Shown here one piece after another: positions 1 to 6,910 of a stretch of 8,813 nucleotides of DNA (positions within the stretch are counted from its first letter, which is position 1; the number at the start of each line of letters is the position of its first letter). This DNA is from Planctomycetota bacterium (GTDB taxonomy: Bacteria > Planctomycetota > UBA1135 > GCA-002686595). The DNA is taken from positions 1 to 8,813 of the forward strand of contig JAPKBY010000046.1 in the NCBI GenBank assembly GCA_028823185.1, given 5' to 3'. The translations under genes and the position numbers were made by a program. The notes under the pieces are model-generated. The model was not told the origin of the DNA. It did no database searches and saw nothing but the letters and a program-made list of their open reading frames with translations.

Positions 1-258
1 GCCTTTGGCCCGCTCTGTCCGACCGAGCGCATCTACTACCCAGCGCACCAGATCTGCCAAGGCGCCGCAGCCAAGGGCTCACGTTGCGAGTTCGAGAAGA
101 CGCTGCCTGTGGAGTACGAGTCATGTGACTGCGTCACCGCGACGATCCTCGGCACAGGCCTCGCCCTCCCCGACTGCGAGTGCGAGTCGCGCGGCATCCT
201 CGGCGAGCTCGAAGACTTCGCCACCCGCAACTGCCCAGGTCCGTATCCAGATCAGTGA
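1..258 (+). CDS. Cysteine-rich protein of unknown function, C-terminal fragment
   Basis: The first reading frame is open from base 1 to a TGA at 256-258 and gives the last 85 residues of a protein whose start lies outside the window. I do not recognise the family. Eight cysteines fall in these 85 residues (fragment positions 6, 19, 29, 42, 44, 59, 61, 78), including CDC and CEC pairs. That spacing could reflect disulfides in an exported protein or a metal site. The end is acidic (GELEDFATRNCPG). Codons look typical of the neighbouring high-GC genes, with C or G in most third positions, which supports this frame over the overlapping alternatives. It converges on the VCBS-repeat gene with only 19 bases between the two stop codons and no recognisable terminator. 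Confidence is good that this is coding and low on any function. Confidence 0.6.
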   Translation, partial: AFGPLCPTERIYYPAHQICQGAAAKGSRCEFEKTLPVEYESCDCVTATILGTGLALPDCECESRGILGELEDFATRNCPGPYPDQ

Positions 259-277
259 TCAGGTACAGCCGAGCTAA

Positions 278-2242
278 CTAGGGGCAGAAGGTGATCTCAA
301 GCCCGTTCGAGAGGTTGAAGCCGAAGGGGCCGCCCAGCTGGTCGCGGTACCAGAGCTGGAAGTTCCAGGTGGAGCCAGGTCGGATCCTGCCCGGGCCGGC
401 GCTTGGAGCTCCGCTTGTGAGGTCGAGCGGGAAGAGCAGCACGCCCAGTTGATTGAACGCGACCGGAGGCGCGAGGCGATAGACGGTCTCCGTCACGCAT
501 CGGACCCCTTCGCCGAACAGTTGCTTCGCCCGACCATCGCCATAGAAGAAGATGGCGAACTGATCGGAGGGACCCCCGATCGCCACCAGGTCCGTGTCGT
601 TCTGGTCGATCGAGAGGCTCCCAGGCGCACCGATCTCGACGCCAGGTCCAGCGCTGTTTGCGCTCCCAAGGCAATAGCTAGTGACCCCTGAGAAGCAGCG
701 GAGATTTTCGTGCCAAGAGATCCGGTTGTCTTGCCAGGAGGCCGTTAAGACATCGACGCCACCGTCTCCATCCAGGTCGCTCGTATGGATACTCTTAGGA
801 TCAACGGTCGCGCTAACTAAGTGCTGAGCATCAAAGACGCCTGCGCCGAGATTTTCATACCAGGCGACCATGTTGACTAAGTGACCGGATGAGAGGACGT
901 CCTGGTCACCATCATTGTCCACATCGACGATGCTTATCGAGCTGAGTTGAAATGCATTGGAGGTTATCAAGACCTCTGCACCAAAGCCGCCCCCGCCGAG
1001 ACCCTTGTACCAAGCGATCTCATTTCTAGCTCCCGAGCTCGCGATGACATCGATCACCCCGTCGGCATCGATATCAGCAGCTGAGACGATCCGGGGTCGG
1101 AGCACATCTGAGGTGATGATCTGCTGAGAGCCGAAGTTGCCGCCGCCTTGATTCTCATACCAGACGATCCTCCCACCGATGACATTCAGGCTGGGGTCCA
1201 GTAAGTCCATACCCGCGAGCACATCCAAGTCGCCGTCTTCATCCAGGTCGGCTGCAAAGACCGACAGTGTCCACATATCTGCAACGAGCTCGATCTGTGA
1301 GCTGAAGGTCCCGCCACCTTGGTTCTCGTACCAGACGATTCGTGATGGGTAGTACCCAACATGGAGCACGTCGGGGTCCCCGTCATTGTCCAAATCAGCC
1401 ACCACGGCACCGGACCAAGGGTATGCGTGGGCGGAGAGCTCTTGTAGCGCCCCAAAAGCACCACCCCCCAAGTTCTTGAACCATGCGAGGTGGCCCGTGC
1501 GTCCGTTGGAGATCACGTCGACCAGTGCGTCTCCATCGAGGTCCACTACGCAGAGGCTAAGAGGCTGCGGGAGCTCTGTGCTGATCACCTTCTGGGAACC
1601 AAAGACACCGTCTCCCAGGTTCGGATAGAAGGCGAGCTTGTCGGAGGAGGCGGAGAAGACTTCCATGTCTTCATCGCCATCAATGTCCGCCGTCGTAACG
1701 AAGGAAGGAAAAACCACGTCTGTGGTGATGACATTTCGTGGTCCCCAGCTCCCGCTCTCCTCTGTGATGTAGAAGGTCCCTGAACCGGGAGAGGTCCCCG
1801 GCGAATTCCCCAGTTGAATCACATAGCTCTCGCCTGCGACCGCTGTGAATTGCACCCAGGACTGAACGCTGTGGAAGAAGTTGGAGCACGCTAGCGCGCT
1901 CCCGGGCGCAGGGCAGGAGCTCCCAGCATAGAGTGCGATCTTGGTATTCATCTCTGTCCCACCGGTCGTATAGACGACGGCGAGTCCGCCGGTGACGGAG
2001 GTCCAGGTGAACCAGATATCATTCTCGATCCCGATCCCCGGCCAAGCATCGCACGCGGCCTCAGCTTGCCCGACAGTCCCAGTCGTTGCGCTCTGATTGT
2101 CGAAAGCGAATGCACCCGACCCCACGAGCTCGCTGGGGCTCGTGCAGTCATCTTCCCCCATCCCGCCACCTAGGTGCTGAGCTGAGGCTGGTACGCAGAG
2201 GACGAGCGCCCCGAAGAGCGCCCATGTGTTCCATCGAGCCAT
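278..2242 (-). CDS. Secreted FG-GAP/VCBS seven-bladed beta-propeller protein
   Basis: A 654-residue exported protein. Residues 1-21 form a signal peptide with an ASA|Q cleavage site. Residues about 33-163 resemble a bacterial pre-peptidase C-terminal-like beta domain (NDIWFTW motif; Cys33, 64, 110, 119). Seven FG-GAP/VCBS repeats follow, each with a calcium-type DxDxDGxxD loop starting at about Asp186, 234, 283, 332, 390, 440 and 489, and a WYEN-GGG-FG strand. The spacing is 48-50 residues except for an insertion of roughly nine residues in blade 4. Seven repeats predict one closed propeller. Residues 516-654 form a C-terminal module (Cys516, 524, 582, 653; YCLGSANS, STWNFQLWYRD, ITFCP) that I associate with planctomycete surface proteins. 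GTG 2248, ATG 2245 and ATG 2242 all lie in frame. ATG 2242 is chosen because GAGG then lies 5 nt upstream. A binding or adhesion role is inferred; no catalytic residues are visible. Confidence 0.9.
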   Translation of the reverse strand: MARWNTWALFGALVLCVPASAQHLGGGMGEDDCTSPSELVGSGAFAFDNQSATTGTVGQAEAACDAWPGIGIENDIWFTWTSVTGGLAVVYTTGGTEMNTKIALYAGSSCPAPGSALACSNFFHSVQSWVQFTAVAGESYVIQLGNSPGTSPGSGTFYITEESGSWGPRNVITTDVVFPSFVTTADIDGDEDMEVFSASSDKLAFYPNLGDGVFGSQKVISTELPQPLSLCVVDLDGDALVDVISNGRTGHLAWFKNLGGGAFGALQELSAHAYPWSGAVVADLDNDGDPDVLHVGYYPSRIVWYENQGGGTFSSQIELVADMWTLSVFAADLDEDGDLDVLAGMDLLDPSLNVIGGRIVWYENQGGGNFGSQQIITSDVLRPRIVSAADIDADGVIDVIASSGARNEIAWYKGLGGGGFGAEVLITSNAFQLSSISIVDVDNDGDQDVLSSGHLVNMVAWYENLGAGVFDAQHLVSATVDPKSIHTSDLDGDGGVDVLTASWQDNRISWHENLRCFSGVTSYCLGSANSAGPGVEIGAPGSLSIDQNDTDLVAIGGPSDQFAIFFYGDGRAKQLFGEGVRCVTETVYRLAPPVAFNQLGVLLFPLDLTSGAPSAGPGRIRPGSTWNFQLWYRDQLGGPFGFNLSNGLEITFCP

Positions 2243-2245
2243 CAT

Positions 2246-2251
2246 CACCTC
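2246..2251 (-). promoter_or_regulatory. Shine-Dalgarno sequence deciding the VCBS-protein start
   Basis: On the - strand the bases read GAGGTGATGATGG. The GAGG core (2251 to 2248) leaves 5 nt to the ATG at 2242, 2 nt to the ATG at 2245, and overlaps the GTG at 2248. Only the 2242 start has normal spacing. This is the only strong Shine-Dalgarno match upstream of any gene start in the window. Confidence 0.6.
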
Positions 2252-2344
2252 AGGCTACCAGCGCAAAAGAATCTGTGAGGACTTACCTTGCGATCACCCC
2301 AAAGAGCATCACCTGCCTACCCAAGGTCTACGGACAGAAGGTGA

Positions 2345-3646
2345 CTACTGCGGCAGGCAACCGCGGGTGTCCAACATCCGAGTCGCGGTCTCGGCGACCA
2401 GATCGAGGTCGAACTCCGAGTGCTTCGTGATGAGGACGCAGACGTCTTGCGCGCCGAGGCTCTTGGCGTCGAGCGCGAGTGATTGATCGCTGATGAAGTC
2501 GCTCGCGTGCTCAACTGGGGCGCGGCGAACGAAGGGGTCGCTGAAGGAGACCAGCGCTCCCTCCTTTGTCAACTCGTGCGCGATGACGAGGGCGGGTGAT
2601 TCGCAGGTCGAGGCGACGCCGGGCTTGTAGGCGATGCCGAGCAGCAACACCTGCTTCCCCATCAGATCGCCACCCAGCGCTTCGCGGATCTCGTCCACGA
2701 CCTTGAGCGGCTGGAGCTTGTGCTTCTTGGAAGCCAACTCCACGAGCTCCGCGACCTTGCCGGCCTTGCGCGCTGCCCAAGAGAGATATTGCGGGTCGAT
2801 CGGGATGCAGTGACCACCAGGGCCTGGACCCGGTTGGAAAGGCATGAAACCGAAGGGTTTGGTCGCGGCTGCCTTGATCACAGCGTTCGCATCGATCCCC
2901 ATCCCGTCGCAGATGTCCTTCAGCTCGTTCGCCAAGGCGATGTTCACCGAACGGAAGGTGTTCTCGAAGAGCTTGGCGCACTCGGCCGTCTCCGGAGAGT
3001 CCACCGCGTGCACCGTCGGGACGATCGCCGCATAGAAGAGCAGCGCCAGCTCCAAGGAGGCCTCGTCCATCCCCGCCACGAGGCGCGGGATGTCTTCCGT
3101 GGAGTGACCGCCGGGATCCTCGCGCTCGGGCGAGTAAGCCAAGCAGAAGTCTTTGCCCAAGGATTGCTCGAAGACCTCGAGCCTCGGCAAGACGACCTCG
3201 CGCGTCGTCCCGGGCCAAGTCGTCGACTCCAAGACGATGAGGCGGCCGGGTTGTAAGGCGGCAGACGCGGCGTCAGTAGCCGCTTCAACAGCAGAGAGGT
3301 CGGGGGCGCCCTCCTCGTCCACCGGCGTCGGCACACAGATCAAGATCACCTCGGCCTCGCAGAGGCGCGCAGGATCTCCCGTCACCTCGAAGCGCTCGCT
3401 CTCCATGAGAGCGGTCGTCTCCTCGGAGGCCATGTGCGGGTGAGGACAGGTCCCCTCCCCTAGGCGCGCGAGCAAGTTCGGGTCGATGTCATGACCGAGC
3501 ACAGGATGACCGGCAGCGTGCGCGGCGCGCGCGATGGCGAAGCCCACAGCGCCCAGTCCGATCACGGCGACCTTGGCCTCACGCGAGGCGATGCGGTCAC
3601 GCAGCTCTTCGAGCGGCAGGCTGAGGGTGCGGAGTTCAGATCCCAT
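2345..3646 (-). CDS. Nucleotide-sugar 6-dehydrogenase, WbpA-like (probable UDP-GlcNAc dehydrogenase)
   Basis: This 433-residue protein belongs to the UDP-glucose/GDP-mannose dehydrogenase family, which oxidises the C6 hydroxyl of a UDP-sugar to a carboxylate with two NAD+ in the cytoplasm. Visible motifs are a Rossmann loop GLGAVG (30-35; usually GLGYVG), CVPTP (104-108), LESTTWPGTT (139-148), YSPEREDPG (171-179), KLFENTFR (225-232) and GPGGHCIPIDP (275-285) with the nucleophile Cys280. The combination SPEREDPG, TKPFGFMPF and GGHCIPIDP fits the WbpA/UDP-GlcNAc dehydrogenase branch better than UDP-glucose dehydrogenase; the substrate is inferred. The length is normal for the family. The C-terminal motif, usually KxDxxDxRESP, reads KPGVASTCESP (341-351), so the customary Arg is Cys. 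The gene lies 40 bp downstream of selA on the same strand, probably cotranscribed. No Shine-Dalgarno is seen before the ATG. Products normally feed capsule, O-antigen or exopolysaccharide synthesis. Confidence 0.9.
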   Translation of the reverse strand: MGSELRTLSLPLEELRDRIASREAKVAVIGLGAVGFAIARAAHAAGHPVLGHDIDPNLLARLGEGTCPHPHMASEETTALMESERFEVTGDPARLCEAEVILICVPTPVDEEGAPDLSAVEAATDAASAALQPGRLIVLESTTWPGTTREVVLPRLEVFEQSLGKDFCLAYSPEREDPGGHSTEDIPRLVAGMDEASLELALLFYAAIVPTVHAVDSPETAECAKLFENTFRSVNIALANELKDICDGMGIDANAVIKAAATKPFGFMPFQPGPGPGGHCIPIDPQYLSWAARKAGKVAELVELASKKHKLQPLKVVDEIREALGGDLMGKQVLLLGIAYKPGVASTCESPALVIAHELTKEGALVSFSDPFVRRAPVEHASDFISDQSLALDAKSLGAQDVCVLITKHSEFDLDLVAETATRMLDTRGCLPQ

Positions 3647-3686
3647 GGACTTTATGGACGACAGAGGAGGCGGTGGCTTCCCCAGT

Positions 3687-5108
3687 TCAGGCCTCGACTG
3701 CGGCTAAGGCGCCCAGCAAGCGCTCGAGGTCTCCCTCAAGCAAGGTGCGCGGGTCGAGGACGAGCGCGTCGTCCGCGATGCGTGAGAAGACCGAGGGCTC
3801 GCCATGACGCAGCGCGGCAGAGAGCGCGTCCGGTGAGAGGCTCGCGTGCGTGAGGCGCGCGGCGAAGGTGTCGATGAAGATGTCCGGTGCCGAGCCGCTG
3901 CCGGGCTGCGAGCGCTCAGGGACGACCGTCGCTGTGAAACCATCGATGGCGTTCGCGGCCGCTGCGATCTCCTCTGCCAGAGCCTGGAGCTCTTTGGGGT
4001 CACGCGTCATCAGGGCGCGCGCCGGGATCTCGTCGCCACGACCTGCGAGGTAGAGCTTGAGCGTCTCCTCCAAGCCAGCCAGCGTCACCTTGTCGCAGCG
4101 CAAGGCGCGATAGACAGGGTTGTCGCGCAGCGCATCGATCGCGCGCTTCTTGCCCACGAGGAAGCCCGCCTGCGGACCACCGAAGAGCTTGTCGCCGCTG
4201 AACATCACGACGTCGACGCCAGAGGCGACCGCCTCTATGACGCGCGGCTCGTCCCCTAAGGGGAGCGGCTTCAGGCCGTCGGACTCTAGGAGACCAGAGC
4301 CGAGGTCATAGGCAGTCGGCACCTCATGCTCACCGCCGAGGGCAGCGAGGTCCGTCGGGCTCACCTCTTCGGTGAAGCCAACGACGCGGTAGTTGCTGGT
4401 GTGGACCTTGAGGAGCAGGCCTGTGTTCTTGTTCAACTTCTCGGAGTAGTCCGAGAGGCGCGTGCGGTTCGTCGTACCAGCCTCGACGAGCTTCGCGCCC
4501 GCGCGCTCCATCACAGCCGGGACGCGGAAGGAGCCGCCGATCTCGACCAGCTCGCCACGACTCACGATCGCCTCACGCTCGCGCGCGAAGGTCGAGAGCA
4601 CGAGCATCACCGAGCCCGCGCAGTTGTTCACGACGATGCCAGCCTCAGCGCCGGTCAGCTCACAGACGAGCGAGGCCAAGTATTCATCGCGCCGATTGCG
4701 CTTGCCCGTCTCACGGTCAACCTCGAGGACGCAGTAGCCAGCCGCCGCGCGCTTCATGGCCTCCGCCGCCTCCGGGTGGACCGGGGCGCGGCCGAGGCCT
4801 GTGTTCAAGACGACGCCCGTCGCGTTGACGATAGGGACGACGCCGCGGCGCGACTCAGCGCGCTGGCGCTCGGCGAGGGCGGCGGCAGCGCCTCCCTCGG
4901 AGAGGTGGGCCGTGAGCCCGTCGGCGTCGAGCCGCCCCTTGCCGATCGCAGCCCTCCAGCCATCGAGGATCTCACCGAGCGCTCTCACGAGGCGCTCATG
5001 GGTCATCCCAGCACCGGCCTTGAGGACAGCCTCATCGCGGAGGAGCTCGTCAACGGAAGGAAGGAGGCGGAAGGCGGCCTGGCGGGCTTCGGAGTTAGAG
5101 GCAGTCAT
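3687..5108 (-). CDS. selA: L-seryl-tRNA(Sec) selenium transferase (selenocysteine synthase)
   Basis: SelA is a PLP enzyme that converts seryl-tRNA(Sec) to selenocysteyl-tRNA(Sec) using selenophosphate. This copy is 473 residues, close to the 463 of E. coli SelA, and complete. The N-terminal segment has the LLPSVDELL start and the ATGVVLNTGLGRAP motif (96-109). The core shows SRGELVEIGGSFRVP (183-197), GTTNRT (211-216), VHTSNY (235-240), DLGSGLL (268-274), and FSGDKLFGGPQAG (303-315) with the PLP lysine at Lys307; RALRCDK (334-340) matches RALRADK of E. coli. The intact N-terminal tRNA-binding region argues for a true SelA rather than a SelA-like paralogue. The gene is divergent from recJ across 38 bp and is followed by the sugar-nucleotide dehydrogenase gene. 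There is no clear Shine-Dalgarno sequence before ATG 5108. selB, selC and selD are not in the window. Confidence 0.95.
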   Translation of the reverse strand: MTASNSEARQAAFRLLPSVDELLRDEAVLKAGAGMTHERLVRALGEILDGWRAAIGKGRLDADGLTAHLSEGGAAAALAERQRAESRRGVVPIVNATGVVLNTGLGRAPVHPEAAEAMKRAAAGYCVLEVDRETGKRNRRDEYLASLVCELTGAEAGIVVNNCAGSVMLVLSTFAREREAIVSRGELVEIGGSFRVPAVMERAGAKLVEAGTTNRTRLSDYSEKLNKNTGLLLKVHTSNYRVVGFTEEVSPTDLAALGGEHEVPTAYDLGSGLLESDGLKPLPLGDEPRVIEAVASGVDVVMFSGDKLFGGPQAGFLVGKKRAIDALRDNPVYRALRCDKVTLAGLEETLKLYLAGRGDEIPARALMTRDPKELQALAEEIAAAANAIDGFTATVVPERSQPGSGSAPDIFIDTFAARLTHASLSPDALSAALRHGEPSVFSRIADDALVLDPRTLLEGDLERLLGALAAVEA

Positions 5109-5127
5109 GTCATAGGAAGTTTACGCC

Positions 5128-5145
5128 GCATGAGTACACTCATGC
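5128..5145. promoter_or_regulatory. 18-bp interrupted palindrome in the selA-recJ divergent gap
   Basis: GCATGAGT-AC-ACTCATGC has two perfect 8-bp arms around a 2-bp centre. It occupies nearly half of the 38-bp gap between the divergent selA and recJ starts and ends one base before the recJ ATG. A dyad of this size suits a dimeric repressor covering both promoters. Alternatively, in recJ mRNA it could form a hairpin hiding the start, although a 2-nt loop would force some pairs open. Function is inferred. Confidence 0.4.
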
Positions 5146-5146
5146 C

Positions 5147-6910
5147 ATGACCTCTCCCTCCTCCTCTGATCTCTGGAAGATGCGCGACATCGACAGCGCC
5201 CTAGGAGAGGACCTAGCGCGGGGTACAGGCCAGCCGCCCCTCGTAGGGCGGCTCCTCGCTGCCCGCGAGGTAAAGAGCGTCCAAGACGCCGCCAGCTTCC
5301 TCCAGCCCGACTTCGGCGGCCTCCACGACCCCTCGCTGCTGCCGGGCATGGCCCTCGCCACGGCGCGCCTCGTAAAAGCCATCAAGGACGGCGAGACGAT
5401 CCTCATCCACGGCGACTACGACGTCGACGGCACGACCGGCACCTCCATCCTCGTGCGCCTCCTGCGCCACCTCGACGCCAAGGTCGCCTGGCACATCCCG
5501 AACCGCTTCACCGATGGCTACGCCTTCGGAGACCACTCGATCCGCAAGGCACAAGAGACCGGCGCGACCCTCGTCATCTCTGTCGACAACGGCACCTCCA
5601 GCCTAGAGACCATCACCGAGCTCAAAGAGCTCGGCATCGACACCATCGTCACGGACCACCACGAGCCGCCCACCGGCGCGTTGCCGCCCGCTGTCGCGAT
5701 CGTGAACCCCAAGCTGCACGACTCCGAGTATCCCTTCCGCGAGCTCTGCGGCGGCGCCGTCGCCTTCAAGCTGGCCTGGGGTCTCTGCCAAGAGGTCACG
5801 GGCGCAGACCAAGTGCGCCCCGACTTGAAGAAGTTCCTCGCGGAAGCCCTCGCCTATGTCGCCATCGCCACCTTCTGCGATGTCGTCCCGCTCCAAGATG
5901 AGAACCGCATCCTCGCTCACTACGGGCTGCGCGCTCTCTCCGGCACAGGACAAGCCGGACTGCGCGCGCTGCTCAAGGTCTCCGGGCTCGACGATGGTCG
6001 CAAGCTGCGCGGCGACCACATCGGCTTTCAGGTCGGCCCGCGCATCAACGCGCCTGGTCGCCTAGAGACGGCAGCCGCCACGGTCGAGGTGCTCATCAGC
6101 GATGATCCAGTCGAAGCCATGAAGCTCGCCAAGCGCATGGAAGACTTCAACATCAAGCGCAAAGAGATGCAGGCCACGCTCTCGGCTGAGGTGCTCAAAG
6201 AGGCGAACGAGCTCGGTCCGACGAGCGAAGCTCCGGTCGCCTTCTTGGCCGGCGCAGGCTGGCACCAAGGCCTGGTCGGAATCGTCGCAGCCCGCGTCGC
6301 CGAGACCCTGAAACGCCCCGCCTTCATCGCCCACATCGAAGGCGACGAGGCCGTCGGCAGCGTGCGCAGCGTCCCCGGCGTCAACGCGCTCGAGATCCTG
6401 CGTGGCGCAGAGGGCATCTACACGAGAGGCGGCGGGCACGCAGCCGCTGCTGGCTTCACGGTGCCAACAGAGAAGATCGAAGAGATGCGCGCTGCGCTCT
6501 ATGCCAAGGCGCTCGAGCTTCATCCGGGTGGAGAGTTTCCGCCGAGCCCGCTCCTCATCGACGCTGAGCTGAAATTCGAAGAGGTGACAGACGAGACCAT
6601 CCTCTGCCTCGACGCCCTCGAGCCCTACGGCCAAGACAATGAGGCGCCGGTCTTCATCTCCAAGGATGTGCGCCTCGCAGAGCCGCCGCAGATCATCGGC
6701 GCCGACCGCAGCCACATGAAGCTCACGATCCGGAGCGGCAGCCACACCCTGAAAGCCCTCGCCTTCGGCATGGCGCACCGCTTCGAAGAGCTCCACATGG
6801 GAGAGCCCTTGCACGTGGTCTACCGCCACTCGTGGAACACCTTCCGCGGCCGGACCAACCTCGAACTCCAACTCCTCGACTTCGCGTGCGGAGCCTGCCC
6901 CTTGGATTGA
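5147..6910 (+). CDS. recJ: Single-stranded-DNA-specific 5'-3' exonuclease RecJ
   Basis: RecJ degrades single-stranded DNA 5' to 3' in recombinational repair, mismatch repair and replication-fork processing. It is cytoplasmic and needs Mn2+ or Mg2+. This 587-residue copy is complete (E. coli RecJ is 577). DHH-family motifs are present in order: HGDYDVDG (88-95), VDNG (146-149), TDHHE (169-173) and CDVVPL (244-249, the usual ADVVPL). GPRINAPGR (297-305) follows; the DHHA1 domain carries RSVPGVNAL (407-415) and GGGHAAAAG (428-436). The C-terminal oligonucleotide-binding domain lies around 466-580 and contains EPYGQDNEAPVF (492-503). The ATG is one base after the palindrome in the gap to selA, and no Shine-Dalgarno sequence is evident. 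The 3' end overlaps the next gene, so recJ probably heads a recJ-transglutaminase-senB transcription unit. Confidence 0.96.
   Translation: MTSPSSSDLWKMRDIDSALGEDLARGTGQPPLVGRLLAAREVKSVQDAASFLQPDFGGLHDPSLLPGMALATARLVKAIKDGETILIHGDYDVDGTTGTSILVRLLRHLDAKVAWHIPNRFTDGYAFGDHSIRKAQETGATLVISVDNGTSSLETITELKELGIDTIVTDHHEPPTGALPPAVAIVNPKLHDSEYPFRELCGGAVAFKLAWGLCQEVTGADQVRPDLKKFLAEALAYVAIATFCDVVPLQDENRILAHYGLRALSGTGQAGLRALLKVSGLDDGRKLRGDHIGFQVGPRINAPGRLETAAATVEVLISDDPVEAMKLAKRMEDFNIKRKEMQATLSAEVLKEANELGPTSEAPVAFLAGAGWHQGLVGIVAARVAETLKRPAFIAHIEGDEAVGSVRSVPGVNALEILRGAEGIYTRGGGHAAAAGFTVPTEKIEEMRAALYAKALELHPGGEFPPSPLLIDAELKFEEVTDETILCLDALEPYGQDNEAPVFISKDVRLAEPPQIIGADRSHMKLTIRSGSHTLKALAFGMAHRFEELHMGEPLHVVYRHSWNTFRGRTNLELQLLDFACGACPLD

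Noticed and set aside
256..258. TGA ending the left-edge gene, considered as a selenocysteine codon
   Set aside because: Read-through adds only about eleven unconvincing residues before another TGA, and no SECIS-like hairpin is seen.
259..277. Terminator between the convergent left-edge gene and the VCBS gene
   Set aside because: Only 19 bases with no stable hairpin or T-tract.
2180..2242. Lipobox at the Cys in the signal peptide of the VCBS protein (LVLC)
   Set aside because: Leu at the -1 position does not fit a lipobox, while ASA|Q a few residues later is a good signal peptidase I site.
2309..2344. Inverted repeat TCACCT...AGGTGA after the dehydrogenase stop, considered as a terminator
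   Set aside because: Only 6-bp arms with a 24-nt loop and no T-tract.
4326..5150. 274-codon + strand open frame opposite selA
   Set aside because: It is antisense to a clear SelA, its translation is Arg/Ala/Glu-rich without motifs, and it is a typical by-product of high-GC codon bias.
5130..5150. Seven-codon frame ATG AGT ACA CTC ATG CCA TGA overlapping the recJ start as ATGA, a possible leader peptide
   Set aside because: It has no ribosome-binding site and its sequence is explained by the palindrome; such short frames arise by chance.
6062..6871. 269-codon - strand open frame opposite recJ
   Set aside because: Fully antisense to a RecJ with all motifs intact; no recognisable domain.
6832..6885. 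GTG 6832 as the start of the transglutaminase lipoprotein
   Set aside because: It would add a proline-rich extension before the lipoprotein signal and deepen the overlap with recJ; GTG 6886 gives a proper signal peptide.
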